Under the pieces are notes generated by a model. The model was not told the origin of the DNA. It made no database searches and saw nothing but the letters and a program-made list of their open reading frames with translations. This document shows positions 33,145 to 44,459 of a DNA stretch of 64,000 bases, in pieces (position 1 is the stretch's first letter; the number at the start of each line of letters is the position of its first letter). The position numbers and the translations under genes are program-made. The stretch comes from Karstenula rhodostoma CBS 690.94 (Eukaryota > Ascomycota > Dothideomycetes > Pleosporales > Didymosphaeriaceae), in NCBI GenBank assembly GCA_010093485.1, contig MU001504.1:152985-216984 (forward strand). Direction: 5' to 3'.

Positions 33145-34101
33145 CTAGGCCTTTCCCCTCCATGCCGCCTCCAACGCATCAAGGTTTACATCCCACGGAA
33201 TATTGTCCAAGTCAACATCAAAGTCCACTCCTTTCCTCCCACCCCCATCTCTCTTCACCAACCCATACCTCTTCGGATCATACTCCCTCACCTCCCCAAA
33301 GTCCGCCGGATTCACCTGTACAATCCTCGTCACCCTCCCCGCCTTAAGCGCCCTCTTCAAAATCGGCCATTCGTCCCTCGCAAAAACCCTCCCCGCCTTC
33401 GGCCCCGTCTTCCACGGCACCATCACATGCACCACGCCGCGCGCCTTCCTTGCAAAGACCTTTGAAAAGCGCTGCGCGAAGAGCTGTTCCTTCTTTTTGT
33501 TGTACGGCTTCCCGTTCGGCCTCGTATACTTGCGCACATAGCCCTTGGGGTACACCGACTCGTCGTGCTTCAGCCCTTTCTGCGCCGCATACTGCAGGAC
33601 TATCTTGGGGGTCCAGTCGCCATTGGAAGTGCTACCCGCAGGCCACATGCCAGACCAGAATAGCGCCTTGTCTTTGGGCACTTTGCAGTGTCTCGTGATG
33701 GTGGCCTCGCTGGGCACGGGCTGCTCCCAGGGCTTTTGCGGGGGTTTCTTTTTCGGCGTGGTCTTGGGTTTTGCCTTTGTCCCTTTCGATTTTGATTTCG
33801 GTTTTGTGGGCCGTGGTTTGGTCTGCGACTTGAGCTTTTTCTTCCGTGTCGACTTGGATTTGGGTTTGGCTTTTGCGCGGGTTCTGCCGCTTCGCACGCG
33901 CGCACGAGGGACGAGTTCAACGTCTGCGGGTACCACGGCTCTTGCGCCCACGGATGCGGCTGCGATCTGGGATGTAGCTACGTCCCTGCGAAAGCCGGCA
34001 TCCATAGCGTCAACGCTACCGCTTTGCTGCACTGGAACAGCAAAGGTGTTGAGGGAGAGCACTCCCAGTGCAAGGGCGGTGGCGCTGCTAAAGAAACGCA
34101 T
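33145..34101 (-). CDS. Secreted basic protein with FWSG-type C-terminal domain
   Basis: 318 aa, single exon. A clear signal peptide (MRFFSSATALALGVLSLNTFA) is followed by a linker, then a Lys/Pro/Thr-rich segment (~75-135, about a third Lys, with repeated KPKSK words). The C-terminal ~170 residues form a conserved-looking domain: HCKVPKDKALFWSGMWPAG, VLQYAAQKGL, E/S-V-YP, FAQRFSKVFARKARGVVHV and DEWPILKRAL. The F-W-S-G, Y-A-x3-G, S-x2-FA-x2-A-x-G and E-x-P-x-L order resembles ADP-ribosyl-cyclase-like domains found in some secreted toxins. That is inference from pattern only and the enzyme residues cannot be confirmed. The frame is open to 34284, but the Met at 34101 starts the signal peptide. 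Possible effector or cell-wall protein. Confidence 0.75.
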   Translation of the reverse strand: MRFFSSATALALGVLSLNTFAVPVQQSGSVDAMDAGFRRDVATSQIAAASVGARAVVPADVELVPRARVRSGRTRAKAKPKSKSTRKKKLKSQTKPRPTKPKSKSKGTKAKPKTTPKKKPPQKPWEQPVPSEATITRHCKVPKDKALFWSGMWPAGSTSNGDWTPKIVLQYAAQKGLKHDESVYPKGYVRKYTRPNGKPYNKKKEQLFAQRFSKVFARKARGVVHVMVPWKTGPKAGRVFARDEWPILKRALKAGRVTRIVQVNPADFGEVREYDPKRYGLVKRDGGGRKGVDFDVDLDNIPWDVNLDALEAAWRGKA

Positions 34102-34779
34102 CTTGGTTCGACGTTGCTGGGGCGTGCTAGGAGTTGCTCGGATCAAGAACGAATGTTGTTGGAATGAGTGGACGACACCTCTACGGCGTCTTGAAATAAT
34201 CACTAAAAGAAAGAAATGAGCTGTGAAAGATGCCAGCAAAGATGTTGAGAGAAAGTGGTGCCTAAATACACACATACAAGCCATGAATCTGCAACCTACC
34301 TCACTGCAAAGTCCGCTCAGCGGAGATTAGCAACGTTCGTGTAAACCAAGCATTAAGCGACCATAATCTGCTTCTCTCTACAGTGGCTCAGATAGGTGAA
34401 GCGAAATGTCGGTAAGCCCGTATCGTGCGACAGGACAAGGGTCTTATGCAGGGGTACAATCTAGTCCGTGTTTTGTTTCATCGCCCCCACGCACCGTCTC
34501 TCTTCGAGCCACTGCTCCGCCGGCACCAAACGTTACCTCTTCCAGCAACACGGTCAGCTCGTCTCACGAAAGGTCTTGAGTCCGTAATCCCCCCTCCACC
34601 CTATGCTCACCAAAGGCTCGGATGGTTCAGTCCCTCCTGCCCTCATGAGATTTCCACACGTGTGAGAACTTCTTCATAAGCCCTTTGACCCCACCTTCCT
34701 TAAACACCTCACTCCCCTTTACACCAGAAGCGACTAGTTCAAAGGTGATAGCGTACGTCTGAGCGTACTCCTCATTCAG
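34102..34779. other. Intergenic stretch
   Basis: Upstream region of the secreted-protein gene. No gene or repeat recognised. Confidence 0.35.
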
Positions 34780-35484
34780 CTAATCGACGCCTCTTCCTTC
34801 CAGCCAAACACTCCTCCAGAGGTTGATATTGTACTGTTGGAGTTGAATCTTCTGATGGCCGAACTCCCGAGAATGCAACACGTCAGGCCACAGGGATGGA
34901 ACATTCGAGCCCCCACTCAGGGTCAGGCGACCCCTGTTCCAGGAATCCTGGGTGGTGAACATCCCCTCCTGCATCTGGATACTCACTAAGGCCCCCCATC
35001 TCAACTCGTCGCCTGACCCCAGGGTCCAGTGGGTGAGGCCACCAGGGGCGGGCTGGGCGGAGTAGTACTGGAACACGGCTACACCCTCGAACATGTTTCC
35101 ATTTGCGCTCCAAAAGCGCTGGAGTTGTGAGATGACTGTAGTAGTGGGTATGTTCTGGACAATATTCGCCGCGGAGACAGCCCATAGGAAGGAGCGGAGA
35201 GGTGAGAAGGCAGTGTACACCAAAGGCACACCTTTGGGGGCTATTTGGAAACCAGTAGATGATGCACGGATGGTGTGGGTATCTGCGTTCCAAGTGTTTG
35301 CCCAGGCCGGGTTTTCGAAGTGGGCTGATGTACCGTGGTACGCATAGAATCCACCGGCTTGCTTTGGGGACTAGTCTTTCCCTGTAGCTTTGCGCACCGT
35401 GTCTTCAAGGTCATGGAGCGTGCGGTTGGCGTGCCAAGCTTCCCTGATGTGATCCCCCTGCTCCTCCTCGCTGCAGCGTGGGTT
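34780..35484 (-). pseudogene. Broken gene of unknown family
   Basis: A minus-strand frame reads CSEEEQGDHIREAWHANRTLHDLEDTVRKATGKD, then a TAG (35371-35373), then continues in the same frame SPKQAGGFYAYHGTSAHFENP...FSPLRSFLWAVSAANIV...HWTLGSGDELRWG...LWRSVWLEGRG to a stop at 34780. Sequence on both sides of the TAG has coding character. There is no ATG: a TGA lies just upstream of the conserved start, though a CTGCAG acceptor could mark a lost 5' exon. An alternative is an intron hiding the TAG, but no donor fits. The family was not recognised. It lies next to the first cassette array. Confidence 0.5.
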
Positions 35485-35639
35485 TCACATGTATGTTTTT
35501 CGTAACCCTTTGAAACTAAAATCCTTATCAAGTTCATCCACGGTAAATTGGAACCGCGTAACTCTTTAATACCAAGCTCCCCATCAAGTTGATCCACGGT
35601 AGATTAGAGTCCCGTCTCTTTCTCTCTCCTGTGATAACT

Positions 35640-37990
35640 TTTGCGGGTACTCTTAGCACATCGCACCTCCCCATAAAATCAACATCGAATCTTTTTAGTC
35701 ACCACTCTCCAGCCAGAACATCGCGGTTAGCCTCTTGCTTTTTTTGAACACTCAAAGTGCAGACAAGTGTGAGAAACTCCCCATCTCCTTCGCATCACAG
35801 TTGGTCTTCCCGCATGTGAGTTGTATAGCCTGTGATCTAGCACATCTCCACACCCCACCATCAAAAGATTGGGTGCAGATTTGTCGTCCACCGCACCACC
35901 TGCCCATCCATCACCTTGCTCCAGGGCGAATTTTAATCCCAGCGCACTCCCCCTCCATGCGTGCTGTTGCGTTTCTTTTTAGTCGCTACCCCCCAGGCAG
36001 CACATAGATTGAGATCCCGTAGACTTTTAGTCACCTAAGAGGGAGACACTTGTGAAGAACCAGCCCCTCTCCCCGCGCGGTATCCTCACCATCCCATCTT
36101 CTGCAGCCCTCCGCGCTGCGACGTGCAAGACGCTCACACGTCAGCTGCGTGGTTTTGAGACCGCAAGCGCACCACCCAACGATATCGTTCTTATCCGTTT
36201 TCAGTTCCCACGCACCGCACCCCCATCAAGCTTCTCTAGGGTAGGTTTTGCTCCTAGCATACATTCACCCCTCCCCACGTCACCCACCACATTGGCTTTT
36301 AGTCCCCGACAGCCGCATAGCACATTATATAGTTCTCAAAAGGTTTTCATACGCACAACAAAGGCGTGTAAGCACCCTCCATGACGAGTTTGGCACCGCG
36401 TTTGCGCGTGTGCGATGGGGCAGCGTCGAATCATTTCCAGGTTGGTTTAGTCCTCCCACCAGACGCAGTCCCACGCGTCCAGGATTCGCCCATCAAATCT
36501 ACCCATGCGCGCTTTTACTCCGCACAACACCCCCTCCCTCTCCGCATGAGGACGTTCTTGCCCTTGTTAGGTCCCGATCGTCCCGCCGCAACACACCGTA
36601 AGACTTGTTGTTCGGGATTCCAATCCCTGTTTTAAATGCACTTCGTGTGCGATTGCGAGATGTGGGGTTTAGTCCTGCTGCTGCTCCCACACACCATAAA
36701 CTTATCTTTGGTCGTTTTGAATCCTCCGCTTCCACTTCCATCAGGCGGAGATGGGTGTGTTTTTGTCGCCTCGTCATGCGCTCCTCATGTTTTCTCTTTC
36801 CCTTAACTTTGCATCTCCACCTCTTCCCCTCCATGTACTTCTTCGACCATCGGTTTTAGTCCCCTCCCTTCCCATGAGAATCTCTAGTTGTGCTTGTAGT
36901 CCCCACCTCCCTTCCACACTCCTATCGATTTCTCGGCACAGGGTTTTTAGTCCCCCCCTCCCACCTCTCCCATGTAGCTCTCTAGTAGAGCTTTTAGTCC
37001 TTCTACGACCAGCCAGTACACAGCACATGCATCTGTTCCATTGGGGTTTTAGTCGCCTCCTGCTACTCCCCCACAGCTAGACACCTAGACAGCACATTGC
37101 GGTCATCCAACTCTTTTTTGTCACTCGAGGAGCAGAAGAAGTGTGACACTCCCCACCTCCCCTCCCCTCCACACTCCCATCAGTTCCCACTGACAAACGT
37201 CTTTAGTCCCCTCCCATGAAAATCTTCAGTGGTGCTTTTAGTCCCATAGCGAGGTAGCCAGCAAGCACACAGCACATACATCTGCTCCATAGGTGTTTTA
37301 TTCCCCCACAAACAACCAACCAGCCAGCCAGCCAGCCAGCCACCCATCCCGCACATACATTTGTTCCATGGGCGATTTAGTCCGTCGCCCGTCGCCCGCA
37401 GTGCGGGAGAAGTAAAGAAAAACAGAAGAGGACAGTACAGGTCATGTCATATACACCTCTCCATCGCCTCCCCTCTATCAACTTCTTGAAACGGCCTTTT
37501 TAGTCCCCATGGACTTCTCCAACCGCACTGTCTAGTCCGCACTTCCTCCCCTCCCATACAGGCCTTCGGTGATGATTTCAGTACCCCGCACACACCCTCT
37601 GCTCTATTGGCGTTTTAGTCCCCGCCTCCTTCCCTCGCCACGCTTCCATTGCTATCTTGGCATGAGGTTTTTGCTCTTCCCTTCCCTTCCCTTCGATTTT
37701 CCGAAATGCCCTTTTTATTCCCTGCCTCCCACCCATAATTCCTTACTCCTCAAATTTCAACTCCCCTCCTGCCCTCCATGAATTTCTTGGCCGTCGTTTT
37801 GAGTCCCCGCCTCCCACTTCCCCTTCCATCAACTCCCATTAACAGATGTTTTTAGTCCCCACAACCAACCTGCACATAGCATTTGTTCTAGTGGTGTTTT
37901 AGTCCCCCATCCGTCCCCCACACCTCACTCGTGGTGCAGAAGTGTGAAGAAACAGTCCGAGGGGGTTATATACCCCTCTCCATCCCATCT
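35640..37990 (-). repeat. TATA/GACTAAAA cassette array A (minus orientation)
   Basis: Non-coding, pyrimidine-rich on the plus strand. At least 18 copies of TTTAGTC (octamer GACTAAAA on the minus strand) occur, for example at 35692, 35978, 36026, 36297, 36854, 36945, 36990, 37046, 37237, 37498, 37611, 37849 and 37897, usually as (T)TTTTAGTCCCC. Minus-strand TATA boxes stand at 37973 (GTATATAACC) and 37454 (GTATATGACATG). The first octamer follows each by 69 and 72 bp. Between octamers are CATG-containing spacers of about 40-60 bp (for example CATGGGAGGGGACTAAAG). Lower coordinates are more degenerate. There is no coding potential. A CCAG tetranucleotide run lies at 37319-37343. Confidence 0.8.
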
Positions 37991-38274
37991 CTTCTATACA
38001 TGAGGTTCACGTCTAGATGCGGGTCCAGCGCCTGGGCAGAGCGAGGTGGCAGAGGACCAGCAGCGCATCCACAAGCACACATGCGCAGCTAGCTAGCTGA
38101 TTCCAAAAAGGGTGCGTGAAAGCGCGTACGCCAGAAAGAAACACGTTTATATGTAGCACAGCACTGCAGCCATGCAGAAGCAGCACCACGCCCTCGTCTC
38201 CACGTCATCAAATACACAAATATAATACACCCACCCGCCATATACAAAACCCCGCCCCAAAAACCTCCTACCCC

Positions 38275-40049
38275 TTACACCTTCCCCCCACCCCTCCCCT
38301 CCCTGACCCTCCTCCTCCTCCCCCTCTCATTCTCCCTCAAAAACCCACTCGTCACAAACCCCCCCGCCAGCTCAAAACACTGAAAACTCCGCTCATCACC
38401 GAGCAGCTTATCCTCGGTGGGTTCGCCGCGGCGCGCAAACTCGTCATCTTCTCTCATCATGCGCGTGAGGACGTCGTCGTCGACGCGTGTGAGGATAGAG
38501 GGTAGAGGGACGCCGAAGGGGGGCGGGGCGGTGGAGCGGGTAGTGCGGGCTGCGCGGGCGGAGGAGGGACGGTGGGGGGAGGAGAAGGAAGGGTGGTGGT
38601 TTTTGGGGTAGAAGGATTTGAAGGGGGAAGGGGGGGGGANNNNNNNNNNNNNNNNNNNNNNNNNNNNNNNNNNNNNNNNNNNNNNNNNNNNNNNNNNNNN
38701 NNNNNNNNNNNNNNNNNNNNNNNNNNNNNNNNNNNNNNNNNNNNNNNNNNNNNNNNNNNNNNNNNNNNNNNNNNNNNNNNNNCGGCGCGGTCGGGGGTCT
38801 GCGGTTGTGTTAGATTTTTCTTGTTGTTTTCTTCTTTGGAGGGGGAAAGGGAGGAGGGTAGAAGGTGGGTGGCGAGACTTACGCTCGTCCGCGCTCTCGT
38901 CGTCGTCGTCGTCGGGACTCTCCCGCTCCCTCGCGCGCTTCTCTTTCTCCCGCCGTCGCTTGCGCAGCTCAATGTCCCGCAGCGCATCCTGCTTCGCGAT
39001 CGCGGTCCGCAGCTCGCGGATGAAGTATGCGCGCTTGGGCTCCCACGACTCCCGCGCGCCCTTGTCGATGACAAAAACCTTGTGCCAGTCGTCGCTCTCG
39101 AGCTCCTCCAGCACGGCCGGCGCCTTGGACATCTTGTACTGCAGGTCTTCGCGCTCGCGGTTGCGCGACTTGCGCTCCTCGCCCTCGTGCCGCTTGTGCA
39201 CCTTGGTGTAGACGCTGTCGGCGAGGGGGTCGGCGGTCGTGGGCAGCGCGGTCGCGTACGGCGTGTAGTCGACGGGCGCGCGCTCGGTGTAGACGTGGTT
39301 GGGGTCTGGGGGTGGTTTGTCGGCGCGTGCCTGGGCGGCCTTCTGTCTGATGTTGTCGCGGAACTCTGCGAGCTGGGCGGCCGTGAGCGGCTCGTCAACG
39401 AGGGCAATCTGGTCGTCGCTGCCCATGGAGGATACATCTGCGGCCGTTAGCTTCGACCTGCGCCCGTGTTCGGATGAGACGCACTGCTCTCCGCGCTCTC
39501 CCCGTCATTCCAATTCGCTATGATGTCGTCGTACTCGTCGAAGATGTCGGCCAGCACGCTGGCTTTGCGGACGGGGTCCTTGCTGCGTAGGCTCTTCTTG
39601 TCGACCATGGCCGAGGGCGTGTCGTCGGGCTTAGGCGTCGACGCGCCGGACGGGGTATCCTCGACATTGACATTGCTGTGCAGCTTCTTTGTTGCGTCGT
39701 TTGCCCAGGTGGACAAGTCGTCGTGGAAGCGCCTTTGTTTGCTCTTTGACTGCGGTCGCGCATCGGGGGTGTCGACCTCGGCGATGGAGCGTTTCCGCGC
39801 GCCTGCACGGGCGGGCGACGTCTGGTTTGGCGGCGCGATGTCGGATGCATTGGGGGCTTCTGCAGGCTGCGGGAGCGTCTTGGAGAGGCGGCGCGTGGAT
39901 ATGGGCGAGGGGGGCCGCTGCTGGTGGTGGACGGCGACGTGTTTTGCGACCTCAGCAGGCGGCGGGGAGCGCGATTTGGTGCGCCTCGTGGTCCTGCGGT
40001 CAGCAGCTGGCCGGATCAAGTTGGCCATTGTGTTGATTGCCTTGAGCAT
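38275..40049 (-). CDS. SAS4-domain-like chromatin protein (interrupted by assembly gap)
   Basis: Exon 1 (40049-39485) encodes a Ser/Pro/Arg-rich N-terminus with KRSIAEVDTPD and VLADIFDEYDDIIANWNDG. A 47-nt intron (GTGCGT donor, GCTAAC branch) joins it in phase to exon 2 (39437-38883): VHKRHEGEERKSRNREREDLQYKMSKAPAVLEEL, DDWHKVFVIDKG and WEPKRAYFIRELRTAI. This matches the pattern of the fungal SAS4 domain, a scaffold of histone acetyltransferase complexes. A GTAAGT donor follows, and the intron runs into 143 undetermined bases. After the gap the frame continues as FGVPLPSILTRVDDDVLTRMMREDDEF to a basic end at 38275. A second start (Met at 40028) is possible. The SAS4 assignment is by pattern and moderately sure. 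Confidence 0.7.
38640..38782. other. Assembly gap (143 N)
   Basis: Undetermined bases inside the SAS4-like gene. The left flank is a purine-rich G run (GGGGGGGGGA) and the right flank is GC-rich. The gap probably spans the end of the second intron and the start of the last exon, so the middle of the protein is unknown. Confidence 0.99.
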
Positions 40050-40806
40050 CGTGCTGGCGCATAGTCACCGGGAGGAATTACGGGCTATTGCGGGCTGCCA
40101 TTGAGGGTTGCGCGCGGCTTGGTGAAGGCACTCGCGTTAGGGGTGCCGTCGGAGCAGCCAAAGCCAGGCGAGCTCAATCGGAGCTGTAGGATGGGAACGT
40201 CACGCTTCACAATGCAATTGCGGCAGGACAGAGACTTCGGGTGCTGGCAGCAGCTTGCGCGTCTTGGATATGGATAGCAAAATCGCTGGAGATTTTCCGA
40301 GCACAGATTCACAGAATGGCTGGTACGACGCCACGATGCATCGCAGCCAATCCTTGGGTCGGCAAGGGTATCGCCGCTAGGTGGTGAGCGCCGCAGAGGC
40401 TGAGACATGGCGCCGAGCCTGGCTGATGGCAGTGAAGTCGAGAGATACATGTGCAGCTAAGAGTTACTGGGCATGTGATGTGAGTAGGCACAGGTAGGGA
40501 GCTGCCGTCGCACTGTGCTGGTCCACGGAGCCAATGGCAGAGGCAAGAGTCGAGTTTCCAGCTAGTCTGCCCAACAACCGCCTTCTCGTGGTCTCACGAC
40601 CTGGTAGGTTTGCGGTCTAGAGAGACGAGAACACGCGGCCCAGAGACTGATGGTCAGCTCACCAAGCATGATGGATGCTATGTACGGATGCCGCTGATCT
40701 CGCAAGTCGCTGGCGTGCACAAGGCGGGGAGAAAGGAGGAGGTTGCCACATGTACATGGAAGAGAAAGAATAGGTCATGGAAAGAAAAGAACATGTATAT
40801 ACATCC

Positions 40807-41607
40807 TTATTCAAACAGAAACTCCTTGAGGACGGGCGAGCCGGCGAACTCGGGATTAAGCAGTATGCAGCTAAAGATATATATGTGAGCGACACGGGCT
40901 AGCGCAATGCACGAGGGACCTACTTGAGAAAGTGTGCGAGCCCGACTCTCCGCTTCTCCAGGAACTTTGAGCGGAAGCGCGCTGCACAGGATCAATACAT
41001 GGACGAGGCCCGAACGGGCAAGTGGGGTGAGGTGACTTACAGACGATAGACTTGGGTGGCAACGGCGGCATCGAGCCCACCAGGTGGGGGAACGTCTGCA
41101 CCAGCTTCTGCCGCAGGTCGTCAAAGTCCGAGTATCTGCACCCATGGCCTCACGTTAGCCACGCCGAATTCAAGCAGCGCGGAATCGTGAGCGTCACCTC
41201 TTGATTATCTTCATGGGACTCCCCTAGACGGACAGAGCGGTCGGTCAGCGAGGGCGCCAGATGGACGAGCTCGGGGCGACTACTGCACTCACATTCAATG
41301 TGTCGACGGTTACATTCCACACGACATAGGCGCCCAGTGCAGGCGTGGTGCCGCTCCCGACGACGACGTAGTCTTCAATGGTTACGTGCTTGGCCCAGAG
41401 CGCCTTGCACTGCTCCGAGCCCTCGTCGGTGTGGTCCTCGAGGCGGATGGGGGTGCGAGCCTCGACCGAGTGGCAGCTCAGGCGGCTGTCGTTGGGCTCG
41501 CGCTGCTGCCAGTAGGGCGGGACTATTGAGGTGCGCTCTGGGCGGGCAGTGGCAGTGGAAAGGGCGGTGGCGGGTTCCTCTGCGTCTGGTGCATCACGGG
41601 ACTCCAT
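40807..41607 (-). CDS. YPT35: PX-domain protein, YPT35-like endosomal adaptor
   Basis: Five exons close in phase: 41607-41293, 41223-41198, 41135-41041, 40981-40924 and 40870-40807 (185 aa, compact as in the family). The PX domain runs from IEDYVVVGSGTTPALGAYVVWNV through IKRYSDFDDLRQKL (the R-Y-S phosphoinositide 3-phosphate site) and PPLPPKSIV (the PPxxPxK loop) to FLEKRRVGLAHFL and ILLNPEFAGSPVLKEFL. The N-terminal part has a Pro-containing peptide (SIVPPYWQQ) in the place where yeast Ypt35 carries its Vps13-binding PxP motif. Expected role: recruits Vps13 to endosome and vacuole membranes. The symbol is given by domain layout and size, so it is tentative. Confidence 0.8.
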
Positions 41608-42427
41608 CCATCCATCAGGCGGGGGTCGTCTGATGCTGCTGTCTGCGTCTGGTCTGCGTGTGCGCCTGCGTCTGCGTCTGCTGAACGGGCCCCTCTACGA
41701 CAGGAAGACTGGGGACTGGGGCGGTCGAGGTGGAAGAAATCGAAGCGGTATCAATAATGCCAAATGCGCGGTCCCGCACAGAGCGATATCGTGACTTGGT
41801 GGAGGCGCTGAGTGGCCAATCGGCCGAGGCTGGTCTGGTCTGTCCGCCCCGCACCATCCCTGCACCGTCCCTGCTGCATCTCTGGAGAGACGCCTCTCCT
41901 CTCGTCCTCCACGCCGCCCAAGTTGCAACATCTCTCTTTCCGTGGCCACGCACAAGCTCGCCGCAGCCCGAGATATGCCCTCTGCACGCCGCCCACCTCG
42001 CCTCCCCGCCCGTCCAACATGGTCGAGTCGACGCCCGCAAACAGGAGGCTGGTGTTGAGTCTGGCCTCGGGTGCGGCGCCGGGCTAGTGAATGCTCGATA
42101 GCAAGTGTGGGTCCGTGCCAAAGGGTATGTGCGTAGCGTTGCTCCTCTCCCTTCTTTATCAATAGGCCTCTCGCCGGATGTTTGCTGCTCTCTCTCCTCA
42201 CCTTCGCCGACATTCGCTTTGTGAGACACGCAGCCGCTGAGACTTCTGCTTCTTCGCATCTGTTCTACACAGCACTTGCGCTTCAACCATACGCATTGTA
42301 ATACCTCCCGTCTCACTTGCCTCCGAAGCACTGTAAGTGCATTCCGGCTGCGAACAATCCTACCGAGATTACAAAAACATAAACTGACTCCCAATGCTGC
42401 AGCTCCACAAACACCTCCACCCTCAGC
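41608..42427. other. Divergent intergenic region (YPT35-like / GPI protein)
   Basis: About 820 bp between two genes transcribed apart. Open frames here lack coding features. No repeat was recognised. Confidence 0.4.
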
Positions 42428-43244
42428 ATGCGCTCAACATTCACTTTCGGCGTGCTTGCTCTGGCCGGCTTCTCTGCCGCCCAGGAGCAGTACACCATCG
42501 ACCCTTCGACTGTGCAGCAGTCGACCAGGGACTACTGGTGCAGCCAGCAGACGGCCTCATGCCCCTACATCTGCCTGCAACAGGCCGGTGTCACGAGCAT
42601 GAACACGGTCAGCAACGATTGTGACTCGGTACGTACATCCCCCGAGCCTGACTGAAGCTCGCCCAGCATGCCAACCACCATGATCACACAGTTACATTTC
42701 ATACCTGTAGCCGTATAGTCCACGGTCAGGAACATGTCTTGTAACGTGTCACTGATTGCCTGCTTGCTCGGTCGCGCCTTCCTCAGCTTGCACCACTCCG
42801 CAGACCGCCAGCTAACCCCAACACCAGGACTCCCTCAAAGCCACGTGCGTGTGCGACAATGGCATCTCCCCCAACCTCACCCAGTACACGCAAACCCTCC
42901 CGTACAACATCTGCCAGCAGTGGGGCACAAACTGCGTCGCCGACTGCGGCATCGGCGAGAACGCGTGCGCCAACTCGTGCCGCGCGGACCACCCGTGCGG
43001 AGCCCAGGACCCCTTCAAGGGCAACGCGACCAAGACGTCGTCGAGCGCCTCGCACGCATCGACGGCCAAGCCCACGGGCACCAGCGACAGCGACGCCTCG
43101 TCGACCATCCCCGTGACGGGCTTCGCGGGCGCCACCTCCTCGCCCGACTCCCCCGGCGCCGCCTCCGCGCTCGTCGGCTTCGGCGCCAGCTACGGCATGG
43201 CCGTTACGCTGGTCGGCATCTTTGCGTCGCTCATTTTGCTATGA
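42428..43244 (+). CDS. Small Cys-rich GPI-anchored cell-surface protein
   Basis: Exons 42428-42628 and 42828-43244 join in phase (205 aa; GTACGT donor, 199-nt intron). Signal peptide MRSTFTFGVLALAGFSAA is followed by DYWCSQQTASCPYICLQQAG and, after the intron, CVCDNGISPNLTQYTQTLPYNICQQW, NCVADC and ACANSC. This Cys pattern belongs to a conserved family of small fungal GPI proteins of unknown function (DUF7707-like). A Ser/Thr-rich stalk and a hydrophobic C-terminus (YGMAVTLVGIFASLILL) form the GPI signal. N-glycosylation sites NLT and NAT are present. Likely a cell-wall or plasma-membrane protein. Confidence 0.85.
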
Positions 43245-43499
43245 GCATCTGCAGCACGCACCAGCTTTCCATCTATCTATCTTCCCACGCGTCTACTTCT
43301 CTCATGCATAGCGCTCGGCACATGTACTGTCGCTTTTCCTGTCTTTTCCCCTGCATATACCCTACCGAATTGGGTTTTCGTCGGTCCTTCCTTCTTCGCA
43401 TGGCTGGGTTCAGCACACCATCCTTTTTACATCATCTATGGGTTTAATGGCGCTTGAGCGAGGTGTTTTTCTCGCGTTTATTCAATCTACTTTCTATCT

Positions 43500-44450
43500 G
43501 AGCGAGCGAGGCGAGGCGGGGCGAGCCGCGGACAGGCGAGATGCGGGTGGGTTGGGGATTAGATAGCGACGACCAAGGAGAGTAATGGAAGAACGCACGC
43601 ACGTACGCACACACACATTCGTCCCGTGCAGTGCGGTGCGGTGCGGTGCAGTGGAGAAGACACAATTCCCCATCCTCTCGTCTTGTCTTGCTGTGACCTG
43701 TGCCATACCACACACTCTAATCGCCCATCCCATCCCATCAACTAGCCATTTTTTTCCCGTGACGTGACGTGACATGACATGACACCCTCCCTCGGTACGG
43801 TTCGGCCCGGCGAGTGGTAGTCGGATTTTCGGACCCCAAGCCCGGGCGTAGGATCGCATCCCTTGTCTTGTCCTGTCTTGTCCTGTCCTGTGCCGCGGCA
43901 CGAACGTACCCCAGACCAGGGTCCGACATCCCTGTCCTGTCCTGTACTGGGGTGGGCGTGGGGTTTTTCCGTCCCGTGTGCAGGGGGCGTTAGCGAGGTG
44001 AGATGAGATGCGGGTTCGCTCGCCGGGTATGAGGTATGAGTAGGCGGGAAGGTGGGGGGTTGTGGGTATGGAAATGGACCCTTTTTCCCGTATACCACAC
44101 CGACAGCAGCTGAAAGCTAATCCTACTCGTTGTCCTTATCCTTATCCTTATCCTTTTTTTTTTTTTTTTTTTTTCCTGATGGGAGGTGTGGCGTGTTGCG
44201 CGGAAGGGAGGGTCTCGTCTTGTCTCGTCTTGGATGTATCTACGAGTGGGTGATGGTGAGGCTGTGGGACGAGAGTGGCGCTGTGGTGTTATGAGGCATG
44301 AGTAAGCGTTATTCTTGTGGTGTGGTGTGGTGTGGAGGGAGGTGGGCAGGGAGGGAGGGAGGGAGGGACGGATGGATAGAGGGACAGAGGGACAGATGGA
44401 CGGAGGGATTTAAATCAGTAGGTCTACTATCTACACTATACGGAAGGGGG
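43500..44450. repeat. Low-complexity intergenic region with microsatellites
   Basis: Short tandem repeats follow one another: GTGAC/CATGA units (43759-43784), CTTGTCCTGT units (43861-43892), CCTTAT units followed by a 21-base T run (44133-44174), GTGTG units (44318-44335) and GGGA units (44347-44368). No gene was recognised. It leads directly into cassette array B. Confidence 0.8.
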
Positions 44451-44459
44451 AGGTAAGGC

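Noticed and set aside
39447..40049. Separate gene upstream of the SAS4-like gene
   Set aside because: A 47-nt intron with GTGCGT donor, GCTAAC branch and CAG acceptor joins the two frames in phase, so one gene is more likely.
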